64,000 nucleotides of DNA from Litoribacillus peritrichatus (GCF_039537985.1 NZ_BAABBN010000004.1:682001-746000); one strand, 5' to 3'. Positions 50,425 to 60,779 are shown, counted from the stretch's first letter. Notes: generated from the letters alone by a model not told the origin. A program made the numbers and translations.

Positions 50425-53400
50425 ATGTTCGTGATGAAAAAATTTCTTCAATATGGGTTAGCTACAGCGGCTTTTGCTCCGGCCTTTGGAATGGCTGAGG
50501 CCTTGGTTACGTTTGATCTTCATCAGCATGATGGCAATGCTGTTCAAGAGAAAGCACTGGTGTTTGAACAAGGGGATTTGAGACTGACGGTGACGGCTCA
50601 ATCGTCTGAGTCCAAGTCGGCTCAAGTCTCGACGCAGGAAAGCGGCCTAGGCGTGTTAAGCCCAGGTGCTGACACCGGCTCAGAAGAGGTTGATTCAGGC
50701 GAACAGATCACGTTTGAATTTACCGACATTGAGACGGGGCAGCCTGTTTTAGTGCGAGTTCAATCCATGCGCCTTAAAATGTTTGAGCCGAACATCGGTA
50801 ACGAAAGTGCGGAAGTCAATCTGGGTGATGGTAAGCCGTTACGAGTGCTGAATCGTAAAAGCAAAAAACGTTACGATAACGTTGCTGGTTATGGCAAAGA
50901 TCGTCACTTGTCGAGCAGTTGGTTGATGAAAACCAATTACCGGGTAGAGGGTAATTTTGCCCTGATTGCCAGCCCAAAAAGCCAGTTTTATATTTATGAT
51001 TTGGTGGCTACCCGAATTAATTTACCGCCGGTATTTACCAGTGAACCTGTCACCTCGGGGACTGAGGGGGTGGAATATCGTTACCAGCCTCTGGCAACGG
51101 ATGAAAAGGCGGAGGTCTCATATCATCTAGAGAACCGGCCGTACGGTATGACCATCGATGCTTCAACGGGAGAAGTTCAGTGGGTGCCTGGTTTTCATGA
51201 TTCCGGTCAGCATCAAATTACGGTGGTGGCGACCGATCAGGAAGGTGCGATTCAGAATCAATCCTTTGATTTAACGATTGCCAATGTTAACCGCTCGCCG
51301 GTGATTCAAACGCAACCTTTGTTAGTCGCAAAGGAAGGGGTGGCTTATCAATATAAAATATCCGCTACCGATGCAGACCATGAGTTGTTGTTTTATCGGC
51401 CGATTCAAGCGCCAGCGGGTATGACATTTAACGAAGTTGATCGAACCTTGCGTTGGACGCCAAATTACGGTGACGCCGGTGATTACGTCATTAAACTTGG
51501 GGCTGCTGATCATTATGAAGAAACCATACAGCAATTTACTTTAAACGTTTTGGACGACAACCGAACGCCTTCTATTACCTCAACTGCTATCGTGACCGGC
51601 GAAGAGAGTAAGGCTTACGCCTATCAGGTCAGCGCGTTGGATTTGGATCAGGACTCGCTGGTTTACTCGTTGGAGATTGCACCAGAAGGCATGGCAATTA
51701 ATGAGCGCACGGGTTTAATTCAGTGGGTACCTGATTTTGCTCAAGCAGGGAAACACCAAGTTAAAGTTTTGGTAAAGGATAACAAAGGAGCGCACTCCAA
51801 TCAGAGCTTTGATGTGGTTATTCAGGATTTGAATCGAGCTCCGGAGTTTGTCTCTCAACCGCCATTGTCTGCAAAAGAACATGCTTTGTATGAATATGCG
51901 TTGCGCGCTACCGATGCAGATGGCCAGGGTTTGACTTACCAATTACTGAATGGCCCGGAGGGAATGAGTCTGGCTGAAGGGCATCAGTTAAGCTGGATGC
52001 CGGATTATGAAGACTCAGGCGTGGTGAATGTCCGAGTCGCTGTATCAGATGGCATCGATTCGACGGAACAGGATTATAATCTGGTGGTTGAAAACACCAA
52101 TTTGGCCCCGGTGATTTTAACAGCGTTGCTCCCGGAAGCGGTGGAAGGCCAGCCATATCGGGTACAAATTGAATCCACAGACCCGTTCGATCAGCATAAT
52201 GTGACTTATCAACTGCTCAATGCCCCTAATGGCATGACGATCAATCGCAACAGCGGTTTAATCAGCTGGAGCCCGCAGTTCGATCAGGCAGGCACGCATC
52301 AGTTGAATGTTCGTGTTCGGGATCAGGAAGGCGCGATAGCCGACAAAGTCCTGAAATTGAACGTAGAGAATAAGAACTACGCGCCTAAGTTCTTATCTTT
52401 GCCGCTGGTGACGGTGGCAGAGGGCAGTGTGTATCGTTATCACCTGAAAAGTCAGGACCCGGATCGCGATGGCGTGACTTATCGTATCGTGCAGGGGCCG
52501 GAAGGCCTTCGGCTTGAAGACAATACCCTATATTGGCAGCCTGACTTTGAACACGCCGGGGATTATCCGGTGGAAGTTGAGGTGACCGATGGGGATTTAA
52601 CTGCGAAGCAATCGTTTGCGATTCAAGTGACGAACACCAACAGACACCCTGAAATACTTTCTGAGGCTGTTCTGCAAGCTAAAGAAAACGCGCCTTATCA
52701 ATACCAGGTATTGGCCAAAGACGCTGATCAACAACCGTTAGCCTATCGCTTAGTAAAAGCGCCGGAAGGCATGGCCATCAACCCGCAGACGGGCCTGATT
52801 GAATGGTTGCCTTCGTTTAATCAGGCGGGCGAAGTGTTTGTGGTTATCAATGTGTCCGATCCTGAAAAAGCTGAGACTCTACAGCAGTTTTCGATTTCAG
52901 TGGCTGACACTAACCAGTCACCGAAGATCGTTTCCGAACCTCAACTGACGGTCGCTGAAAACACGCAATGGCGTTACCCTTTAATGGCTGAGGACGCCGA
53001 TGTTCAGCCGCTGACTCATCAGGTAACCGCAGGCCCTGAGGGGATGACGTTGGACTCATTTAATACGTTAAGCTGGTATCCAGGGTTCAGTGCTGAAGGC
53101 GTTTATCCCGTGGCTATTTCGGTCAGTGATGGTTTGGAAACGGTGGATCAAACGTTTGAACTCAAGGTGCTGAACACCAATCAATTACCTGTGATTCAGT
53201 CTCAGCCAAATCAGCAAGCGAAAGAAAATGAACCCTATTCGTATCAGGTGCTGGCTGAAGATAAAGATGGCGAAACGTTGCGCTATCAGCTGACGAAATC
53301 TCCGAATGGAATGACCATAGATACGCAGACAGGGTTCATTTCATGGACGCCTGACTTTGAACAGGCAGGGGCTCACCCGGTTGAAGTGATGGTGACGGAT

Positions 53401-53769
53401 CAACATCTGGAGGCCGTTCACCAGTTGTTTGCTATTGATGTGATGAATATCAATCGGCCACCTGTTTTCGAATCGACGCCGATCACTGTTGCTGAAGTGG
53501 GGCTGCCTTATCGTTATGAGGTGAATGCACTGGACCCGGATGCCGATGATTTGGTGTTTACTTTGCAACAAGCGCCGATGGGCATGGTGTTCAACCCTCA
53601 GCAACGGACTGTTTTTTGGCACCCGGATATGGGTGAAGCCGGTAGCTACGATGTGACACTGACCGTGTCGGATGGCGAGCGGGAGATTGATCATACTTTT
53701 GTCGTTGTTGTGGCCAAAGCGCAAAATGCTGAAATAACATTAGAAGAAGAGGCTGGAAATATTCATTAG
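50425..53769 (+). CDS. Large surface protein with ten Ig/cadherin-like (He_PIG-type) repeats
   Basis: About 1114 residues with signal peptide (ATAAFAPAFGMAEA), an N-terminal beta domain to about 205, and then ten repeats of about 90 residues. Each starts like PVFTSEP, PVIQTQP, PEFVSQP and has the pattern AxExxxYxYxxxAxDxD ... PxGMxIxxxTGxIxWxPxFxxAGxxxVxVxVxD. No membrane anchor or sorting motif is visible at the C-terminus (VAKAQNAEITLEEEAGNIH). The start is ambiguous (GTG 50416, ATG 50425 or ATG 50434). It lies 252 bp after the PPC lipoprotein, possibly with its own promoter. A likely adhesin or cell-surface polymer binder. Confidence 0.82.
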   Translation: MFVMKKFLQYGLATAAFAPAFGMAEALVTFDLHQHDGNAVQEKALVFEQGDLRLTVTAQSSESKSAQVSTQESGLGVLSPGADTGSEEVDSGEQITFEFTDIETGQPVLVRVQSMRLKMFEPNIGNESAEVNLGDGKPLRVLNRKSKKRYDNVAGYGKDRHLSSSWLMKTNYRVEGNFALIASPKSQFYIYDLVATRINLPPVFTSEPVTSGTEGVEYRYQPLATDEKAEVSYHLENRPYGMTIDASTGEVQWVPGFHDSGQHQITVVATDQEGAIQNQSFDLTIANVNRSPVIQTQPLLVAKEGVAYQYKISATDADHELLFYRPIQAPAGMTFNEVDRTLRWTPNYGDAGDYVIKLGAADHYEETIQQFTLNVLDDNRTPSITSTAIVTGEESKAYAYQVSALDLDQDSLVYSLEIAPEGMAINERTGLIQWVPDFAQAGKHQVKVLVKDNKGAHSNQSFDVVIQDLNRAPEFVSQPPLSAKEHALYEYALRATDADGQGLTYQLLNGPEGMSLAEGHQLSWMPDYEDSGVVNVRVAVSDGIDSTEQDYNLVVENTNLAPVILTALLPEAVEGQPYRVQIESTDPFDQHNVTYQLLNAPNGMTINRNSGLISWSPQFDQAGTHQLNVRVRDQEGAIADKVLKLNVENKNYAPKFLSLPLVTVAEGSVYRYHLKSQDPDRDGVTYRIVQGPEGLRLEDNTLYWQPDFEHAGDYPVEVEVTDGDLTAKQSFAIQVTNTNRHPEILSEAVLQAKENAPYQYQVLAKDADQQPLAYRLVKAPEGMAINPQTGLIEWLPSFNQAGEVFVVINVSDPEKAETLQQFSISVADTNQSPKIVSEPQLTVAENTQWRYPLMAEDADVQPLTHQVTAGPEGMTLDSFNTLSWYPGFSAEGVYPVAISVSDGLETVDQTFELKVLNTNQLPVIQSQPNQQAKENEPYSYQVLAEDKDGETLRYQLTKSPNGMTIDTQTGFISWTPDFEQAGAHPVEVMVTDQHLEAVHQLFAIDVMNINRPPVFESTPITVAEVGLPYRYEVNALDPDADDLVFTLQQAPMGMVFNPQQRTVFWHPDMGEAGSYDVTLTVSDGEREIDHTFVVVVAKAQNAEITLEEEAGNIH

Positions 53770-54084
53770 AACTCATTCACGCTCATAACGGGTTTTTCAG
53801 AAATTAAGAGGTGGTTGTTCAATATGGCCATCTCTTGATTATGTTATTTCAGCCCCTTATTAGTCCCTCCTGTACTTTTTAGAAGCCCTCTGAAAATGCC
53901 CGGACAAACATACCGTTTGTCGCTTTTATTACGGTTGGCGTTTTTTAATTACTTGTTTTCAAAGTAATAACACGTTCGTTCTGGGTTCCATTTTCTGGTT
54001 TAAGTCCCCCAACCTTGGTAGTCAAATTTTGTGATCTATACTCAGCTGAATGTGGGATTGGAAATGACAATCGCTGAGGACGTT
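53770..54084. other. Non-coding spacer before the TonB-receptor operon
   Basis: About 315 bp. It holds a weak hairpin ACAAAC/GTTTGT at 53904-53920 followed by CGCTTTTATT, which may be the terminator of the Ig-repeat gene. The rest probably includes the promoter of the next operon. No gene is supported. Confidence 0.4.
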
Positions 54085-55923
54085 ATGAAATGGTTTGCTG
54101 TGTCATTAGTTAGTGTGCTGGGTATAAATACCGCGTATGGAGATAATCAATCCTTATTCGATATCAAGGGAACCAGCCTTTCTGAGCTGATGTCCCTTAA
54201 AATTACCTCCCTTTCAAAAAAACAAGAGCAACTGAATCGTGCCCCGGCGTCTGTGTATGTGCTATCACATAATGAAATTGCCCGAATGGGGGTGACTCAT
54301 ATTGCGGAAGCGTTACGTTATGTGCCTGGGGTTGAAGTGGCAAAGGTGGATGCCAGCCGATGGGCCATTGGTATTCGGGGGTTTAACTCACGATCTTCCA
54401 ATAAGTTGTTGGTAATGATTGATGGCAGAACACTATACAGCCCATTTTTTTCGGGTGTGCTTTGGGAAGAGAAAGACGTCGTCCTGGAAGATGTTGAACG
54501 TATTGAGGTGATTCGAGGGCCAGGTGGCGCCGTGTAGGGGGCGAATGCTGTAAATGGCATCATCAATATTATTACTAAGAGCAGTAAAGATACCAAAGGT
54601 ACGCTGGTCGAAGGTGGCTTTTCCTCTGAACAAAACTCCATCTTACAAGCCAGGCAAGGTTGGCAGCTTACTCCCGATTCGCACTTGAGGTTTTACGCAA
54701 AACAGCGCACAACAGGCGAAACCGGTGGGGCCTACAAGAATGATGACGGGGAACATAAACAAGCAGGGTTTCGGTTTGATCATAACTTTAAGCGTGACAA
54801 TCAACTAACGTTTCAAGGGAATATTTTTCGAGGAGAAATAGGGTCTTTATCCACTTCGGATCAGCCTTCGGGGCAAGAATATCATGGTGGGAATGTTTTA
54901 ATGAATTGGTCGTTTAATGAAACGGAAAAACGACGTCATGAATTTCAGGCGTTTTATGACGCAACGGATCTGAAAGTGCCAAGCCTTGAAGATTATCGTA
55001 ACACCCTCGATCTGTCATATCAGGTACAACAAAACTGGAAATACAGTGAGCTGGTGGTAGGTACTGGTTATCGAAGAGTCAGGGATGATGTTGATTCTTT
55101 TTTTATTTCGCCGGAACATCGCACGGATGAGACCTTCAATGGCTTTTTTCAAAATGACTTTACATTTCTGAATAAAGATTTGCACTTCATTATCGGAACT
55201 AAGTACGAATACAACGATTATACCGGAAGTGAATGGCAGCCCAATGTGCGGCTCTCATATTATGTGTGGGACTCGTTAATTTGGGGGTCATGGTCTAAAG
55301 CGGTTCGGGTACCCACCCGGTTAGAAACCGATATTACTTTCCCCTCGTTAAGTGGCGATCAGTTTGATTCGGAGACCGCTGCGGTTTATGAGCTGGGGTG
55401 GCGAAAACGTTGGTCTGAGTTTTGGCAGTCTGATATTTCTTTATACCATTCGGAATACGATGACCTTTTGTCGATCGAACCAGATGGGTTAATGAACAAA
55501 CTGTCGGGTAGAACCCGTGGTGTTGAAATAAGCACCAGTTTTCAGCCTATCAAAGAATGGTTGTTACGCGTGAACTATTCGCATGCAGAAATGGATTTAG
55601 AATCAGACGCAGACAGTTCGGATAACACCACTGCTAAAAGTCACGAAGGAAACTTGCCTCAGAATATGATGCAGCTGGTCTCGATGTACGACATCAACTC
55701 AGCTCTGCAATTTAATTCGTATCTTCGTTATGTGGACTCTCTCAGGACAAACAATATTGATAATTATCTGGTGGCGGATATTTCTCTTCGTTGGGCGTTA
55801 ACGGACACTTTATCTGCGAATTTCACAGGAAGAAACCTTGGGGATGGCAGTCACGAGGAATGGACATCTGGTGTCCCGGTTGATGATGAATACGGTGTGA
55901 CCGTAAGGTGGGTTATGCCATGA
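54085..55923 (+). pseudogene. TonB-dependent outer-membrane receptor, internal TAG stop
   Basis: A 613-codon frame from ATG 54085 (signal peptide WFAVSLVSVLGINTAYG) through a plug domain (SVYVLSHNEIARMGVTHIAE, WAIGIRGFNSRSSNKLLVMI) to a C-terminal beta-barrel. It is interrupted only by TAG at 54535-54537, codon 151, in the motif GGAV-stop-GANAVNGIINIITK. Homologues have Trp here (LWGANAVNG), so TGG to TAG is the simplest cause. Apart from that codon the gene is intact to its stop, which overlaps the next gene (ATGA). With YfiR and a hybrid kinase next, it probably belonged to a signal-input receptor rather than a plain siderophore system. Confidence 0.85.
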
Positions 55924-56441
55924 AGCGATTTGCGGTTTTTTTCATGGCTTTGTCCCTATGTATGCCTGTCTATTGTGCAGAGATTGTTTATCAGATTAAG
56001 GCTTCGTATCTCTATAATTTCTTGCAGTTTGTTCAGTTGGTTGGCGACCCGAATGACGATGCACCGCAGTTAAAGGTATGCATTGTGGGTGAGAATCGCT
56101 TTGGTACATCGATTGATGCTTTGGAAGGTGAGACTACACCGCAAGGGGTTATACGCATGAGCACGATCACTCGATACAGCAGTCGGGAAAAAGTGAGTGG
56201 TTGTCAGGTGGTTTATATTGTTGGAACAGAGAAGTCGTTTGCACAGCGGGTTTTGGCAGATATTGATACCACAAAGGTGTTAACCATAGGGGAATTTCAG
56301 AGCTTTACTGGCATGGGAGGGTTTATTGAATTGTTTATTGAGAACGACAGCGTGCGGTTTCGTATTAATAGTGAGTTAGCTGGCCATACGCAATTTAAAG
56401 TAGCTGCCCAGCTTTTATCTTTGGGCGTGGAGGACTCATGA
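55920..56441 (+). CDS. YfiR-family periplasmic protein (DUF4154)
   Basis: 173 residues with a signal peptide (FAVFFMALSLCMPVYC) and the DUF4154 signature: IKASYLYNFLQFVQ, LKVCIVGENRFG, GCQVVYIVGTEKS, VLTIGEFQSFTGMGGFIELF and the C-terminal SELAGHTQFKVAAQLLSLG. YfiR in Pseudomonas represses the diguanylate cyclase YfiN. Here it is between a TonB-type receptor and a membrane histidine kinase, so it likely modulates the kinase sensor domain. It overlaps the receptor stop by 4 bp and the kinase start by 4 bp. Confidence 0.9.
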   Translation: MKRFAVFFMALSLCMPVYCAEIVYQIKASYLYNFLQFVQLVGDPNDDAPQLKVCIVGENRFGTSIDALEGETTPQGVIRMSTITRYSSREKVSGCQVVYIVGTEKSFAQRVLADIDTTKVLTIGEFQSFTGMGGFIELFIENDSVRFRINSELAGHTQFKVAAQLLSLGVEDS

Positions 56442-59052
56442 AAATAACAAATGGCGAATATTTCAAGCGCTGGTTTCAGTTATCGATTCGTCAAAAAATC
56501 CAATACAGTGTGTCATTGTTTTCGGTCATGGTCATTCTTGTTACCGGGATTACTTTTGCATGGTCTGCCCACCGCCAGTTCCATAACAGTACCTTAAATG
56601 AACTGAGAATTTTAGCGAGTGTATTGGCTGGAAACAGCCAGGCTGCAGTGACATTTAACGATCCTGCGTCGGCCAATCGGGTGTTGTCGGCACTTGAAAG
56701 TAATCCGAATGTTTTGTCTGCAACGGTTTACAGAAATGACGAAGTTTTTACTGTTTACCCAACAGGCTTGCCCCCTTTGCCACTGAAAAGAGTTACGTCC
56801 GATGTTTGGTATGAAAGTCCATATTTTTATGCCAGCCAACCTATCATGGTGAATGAGAAAGCACTGGGCACCTTGGTCATGAAATCTCAGTTGATAGCCT
56901 TAACCGACTTTTGGGTAAGCCTGGTTTATGTGATGTTTGGGCTATTAGTCGCTATTTCCGGCTTTGCTTATCTGACGTCTTATTGGTTGAAAAAACACGT
57001 TACATTACCGGTTCGGTCATTGTCTGAATGGGCGACCGAAGTGTGTTCTTCTAAGAACTTTGAAGCGCGGGCGGTGAAACACAGTGACGATGAAATTGGT
57101 CGGTTAACCGATAATTTGAATGACATGCTCACTGAACTCTCCAAACAGGAATCCATTATTTCACTTAACCTGTCCCTGGAAGAAGAAATTGGAGTCAGAA
57201 AGAAAACGGAACAAGAACTCATTTCAATGAGGAACAAGGCGGAAGAAGCCAATCGATCAAAGAGCATGTTTTTAGCGAATATGAGTCACGAGATTCGGAC
57301 ACCAATGAATGCCATTATTGGGTTTGTTGATGTGGTGCTGGAGCATGATTTACCTGATGAACTTCGTAAGCATTTAACTACTGTCCGCCAGTCTGCCAGA
57401 GATTTACATAATCTGCTGAATGAGATTCTGGATGTAGCAAAAATGGAGGAAGGTAAGCTGGAGCTGGAGCGGCTGCCATTATCGGTAAATAAAGTGGTCA
57501 GTCATGTGGTGAAAACGCTTGAGTTCAAAGCAAAAGAAAAAAATCTACAGGTGATACAACGACTCTCGGATGCCGTTCCTCAGTATGTTCTTGGAGATTC
57601 TTTACGCTTGAACCAAATACTAATGAACCTGATTGGCAATGCGATTAAGTTCACTGAAGTCGGATCGATCACCGTTGCTGTAGATGTTTTAGAGACGGGT
57701 GAGCTTAAGTTTTTAGTAAGAGACACCGGAATCGGAATCCCCAAAGCCAAGGTAAACCATATTTTTGATAGCTTTAACCAAGCCGATTCCTCGACGAACA
57801 GAAAGTATGGAGGAACCGGCCTGGGAACGACTATTTCGAAGCAGCTTGTGGAGTTAATGGACGGTAAGATCTGGGTCGAAAGCGAAGAAGGGGTTGGCAG
57901 CTCGTTCTACTTTACGATACGTATGGAGTCAACGGATGACCCAGAACATGTAGAAGAGCACGAATTCAATTTAGCCAAATGGCGCTCCTCTGATTCCCTT
58001 AATATTTTGGTGGCCGAAGACATGCAGCAAAACGCTGATTTGCTTCGTATCCGACTTGAGACCTTAGGGCATGTTATGACGCATGTTATGAATGGTTTAC
58101 AGGCTGTAGAAATTGTAAAGCAGCAAACCTTTGATTTGGTATTGATGGACGTTCAAATGCCAGAAATGGACGGTTTGGAGGCAACGAGATGCATTCGCAG
58201 TTTAGAGCAAGGTAAAACTATCCCTATCATTGCTTTAACTGCCAGTGTTATGCATGAAGATCGACATGCTTGCCATGAGGCCGGGATGGATGGTTTTGTT
58301 AAAAACCCATTGTTTTCAATGATTTATTTCAGGAAATGGCCAATGTTCTCAGTCAAAAATTTCAAGTGCCAGAGCCGTCAGATTCTAATCTGTTAAATGT
58401 AGAAGAAATCTCAGATACGCCTTTGATTAACTATAAGGTGGGTATAGACACCTGGGGGGATATCGATACTTTTGTGATTAACCTCAAAAAATTCAGCGAG
58501 AAACATGTAGACACTTTTCATGAATTTGAAACCTTTGTTTTGGGAAATCAAGAGCATGAATTAAGACAATTACTGCATTCCATGCGGGGCGTAACGGGAA
58601 ATTTGGCTTTGGTTTTACTTTATGAAACCTTGGAGCAAGTTTCGGAGACCTTGAAACACCAAGGAATAAAGCCGCTTAAGGAAAAGTTGGATTCGGTACA
58701 AAAAAGTTTTAAATCGACATTGGTTGCAATTGATCACCTTGGACAGGAGGTGACGATTCGCAAAGAGACAAGCGCAGTTGATCTTTTACCTCTGTCAGAG
58801 CTCGTGGATATGAGCCAGTCAGTCATGATGCAATTGCAGGGCGGAGAGCTGGATGAGAACCATTTAAAGATCTTGGCTTTGCAGTATAAACATCGGGGCA
58901 TACCTCAGGATCAACTGGATTTTCTGGCTCAGGCGATCGACGATTTTGATTTTGAAACCGCGTACGCGTTGTTAGCAAATATTCTTTCCGCAGTGGAAGA
59001 GGGAGAGCGTGATGAACCGGGTCAATGGCAACCCCAAAATACTTCTCGTTGA
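56438..59052 (+). pseudogene. Hybrid sensor histidine kinase with REC and HPt domains, frameshifted
   Basis: Frame 1 (56438-58396) encodes two membrane helices (about 20-42 and 155-180), a periplasmic sensor, HAMP, HisKA (phospho-His 284 in NMSHEIRTPMNAII), HATPase (LIGNAIKFT, DTGIGIP, GGTGLG) and a receiver (DLVLMDVQMPEMDG). After GMDGFVKN it runs off into an unrelated tail. Frame 2 resumes at NDLFQEMANVLSQKF and continues to 59052 with an HPt domain (LLHSMRGVTGNLAL). A lost A in the five-A run at 58303-58307 would explain it (KK-P expected, as in receivers). It may also be a sequence error. Intact, it would be a phosphorelay kinase feeding the HD-GYP protein downstream. Confidence 0.85.
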
Positions 59053-60031
59053 TGATCAGCCAAACAATCTTCAGGTATTGAAGCAGGTCCTGAGTGATGA
59101 ATATCAGTTGATGTTTGCAACGAATGGTGAGAAAGCAATTAAACTGGCGGTGGATCGACAGCCCAACCTGATCTTACTCGATGTAATGATGCCAGACATG
59201 GATGGGTTTGAGGTGTGTAGGCGGCTGAAATCCATGCCGGAAACCCAGAATATTCCGATCATTTTTGTCACGGCCATGTCTGAGGTAGAAAATGAATTTA
59301 AAGGGTTTGGAGTTGGTGCAGTGGACTATATTACCAAACCCATCAGTCCGTCGATTGTCCGGGCAAGGGTAGAGACTCACTTATCTTTAGTTCGAGTGAG
59401 TGAGTTAGAAAAGACTCAACTTCAAATCGTACATCGCTTAGGGCGTGCCGCAGAATATAAAGATAATGAAACGGGTTTGCATGTGATTCGAATGAGTCAT
59501 TATTCTGTTGAATTAGGCCGGTTACTGGGTTTAACCGAGTATGAACTGGATCTGCTACTTCATGCTTCCCCAATGCATGATGTGGGTAAGATTGGTGTTC
59601 CGGATCATATCTTACTCAAGCCTGGAAAATTAACAGACGAGGAGTGGGCCATTATGTATCAGCACCCACAGATCGGTGCTGATATTATAGGAGATCATGA
59701 CTCGCCGTTATTGGCGATGGCCAGAGAAATCGCTTTGACGCATCATGAAAAGTGGGATGGCTCCGGTTACCCTAATCAACTCGCGGGTGAAGACATTCCT
59801 TTGGTCGGGCGCATCGTTGCCGTAGCAGATGTATTTGATGCCTTGACAACAGAACGCCCCTATAAAAAGGCTTGGACGGTGGAAAAAGCGCTCGACTGTT
59901 TGACAGAGTCGACGGGGTCCCACTTTGATCCTGAATTGATTCCATTATTTAAAAAAATGATGCCTAAAGTACTCGAAATCATGAACTGTTGGGGAGAAAA
60001 AGAAGAAGAGAAGAAAGTTATATCTGGGTAA
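59012..60031 (+). CDS. Response regulator with HD-GYP c-di-GMP phosphodiesterase domain
   Basis: About 339 residues. An N-terminal receiver (LLVDDQPNNLQVLKQVL, phospho-Asp in ILLDVMMPDMDGFEV, Lys in DYITKPIS) is followed by an HD-GYP domain (MHDVGKIGVPD and HHEKWDGSGYPNQLAGEDIP). RpfG-type proteins of this layout hydrolyse c-di-GMP after phosphorylation. The start (GTG 59009 or ATG 59012) overlaps the end of the kinase/HPt frame, so the HPt domain is the likely phosphate donor. Last gene of the operon. Confidence 0.94.
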   Translation: MNRVNGNPKILLVDDQPNNLQVLKQVLSDEYQLMFATNGEKAIKLAVDRQPNLILLDVMMPDMDGFEVCRRLKSMPETQNIPIIFVTAMSEVENEFKGFGVGAVDYITKPISPSIVRARVETHLSLVRVSELEKTQLQIVHRLGRAAEYKDNETGLHVIRMSHYSVELGRLLGLTEYELDLLLHASPMHDVGKIGVPDHILLKPGKLTDEEWAIMYQHPQIGADIIGDHDSPLLAMAREIALTHHEKWDGSGYPNQLAGEDIPLVGRIVAVADVFDALTTERPYKKAWTVEKALDCLTESTGSHFDPELIPLFKKMMPKVLEIMNCWGEKEEEKKVISG

Positions 60032-60102
60032 CCTGGCATGTTGCTATTTACTCCCGGTTGATGATGAAATGGGTAGGCCTTCATTATTCATAAAGGGATC
60101 GT

Positions 60103-60567
60103 ATGAAAATTATATCTATAGTGATTTCGCTATTGTTGAGCAGTGTAACGTGGGCGGCTGATGAAAAAGCCACTGATGGCATTGTTACCCTGAAAAGCGA
60201 TTACAGTGTGGAAGAGACTGCCGACCGTTTTGAATCCATCATTCAGAAAAAAGGTTTAACGCTTTTTAATCGTATTGACCACGCCAAAAATGCTGAAGTT
60301 GCAGGCCACACTCTCAGGCCTACTCAGTTGCTTATTTTTGGAAATCCAAAAGTGGGAACGCCTCTGATGCAATGCTCCCAATCCATTGCCATCGACTTAC
60401 CTCAAAAAGTGCTGATTTATAAAGATGAAAGTAACCAAGTACGGCTTTCGTATAATGATCCTTCCTATCTCAAACAGCGCCATCAACTGAAAGGCTGTGA
60501 TGCTGTCATCAAGAAGATTTCTAAGGTGTTGGCGGCGTTGTCTGCTAATGCGGTGAAGAAAAATTAG
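60103..60567 (+). CDS. Exported DUF302-domain protein
   Basis: 154 residues with a signal peptide (IISIVISLLLSSVTWA). DUF302 matches include YSVEETADRFESIIQKKGLTLFNRIDH (split by eye) and LIFGNPKVGTPLMQCSQSIAIDLP. The domain is found alone in periplasmic or secreted proteins of unknown role. It ends with a helix rather than a tail of interest. It is 70 bp after the HD-GYP gene and probably separately transcribed. Confidence 0.85.
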   Translation: MKIISIVISLLLSSVTWAADEKATDGIVTLKSDYSVEETADRFESIIQKKGLTLFNRIDHAKNAEVAGHTLRPTQLLIFGNPKVGTPLMQCSQSIAIDLPQKVLIYKDESNQVRLSYNDPSYLKQRHQLKGCDAVIKKISKVLAALSANAVKKN

Positions 60568-60589
60568 ATTAAGTTTTTGAGTGGTTGGA

Positions 60590-60779
60590 ATGAGAAGAGC
60601 AAAATCGACAGATATCGATAACCTCTACGAAATTTATTCGGATGAATCGGTTTCACCGAATAATCGTGGTTAAGAAAATTCTTGATTTTGAAATTGAAGG
60701 TACGCTTAGGAATTATTTTTCAAGGGTTGGCTCGGAGGCGCTCTTTGATGAGCATATTATGGCTTGGATCTCTGCTTAG
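60590..60779 (+). pseudogene. GNAT acetyltransferase remnant with internal deletion
   Basis: The first 25 or so codons from ATG 60590 read like a GNAT N-terminus (MRRAKSTDIDNLYEIYSDE) and stop at 60673. An overlapping shifted frame resumes FEIEGTLRNYFSRVGSEALF and ends DEHIMAWISA at 60779, the usual GNAT C-terminus. The middle of the gene (about 100 residues, including the acetyl-CoA-binding core) is gone. Confidence 0.6.

Noticed and set aside
54031..54084. Upstream GTG 54031 or ATG 54064 as start of the TonB receptor
   Set aside because: ATG 54085 gives a proper signal peptide and has GAGGA nearby.
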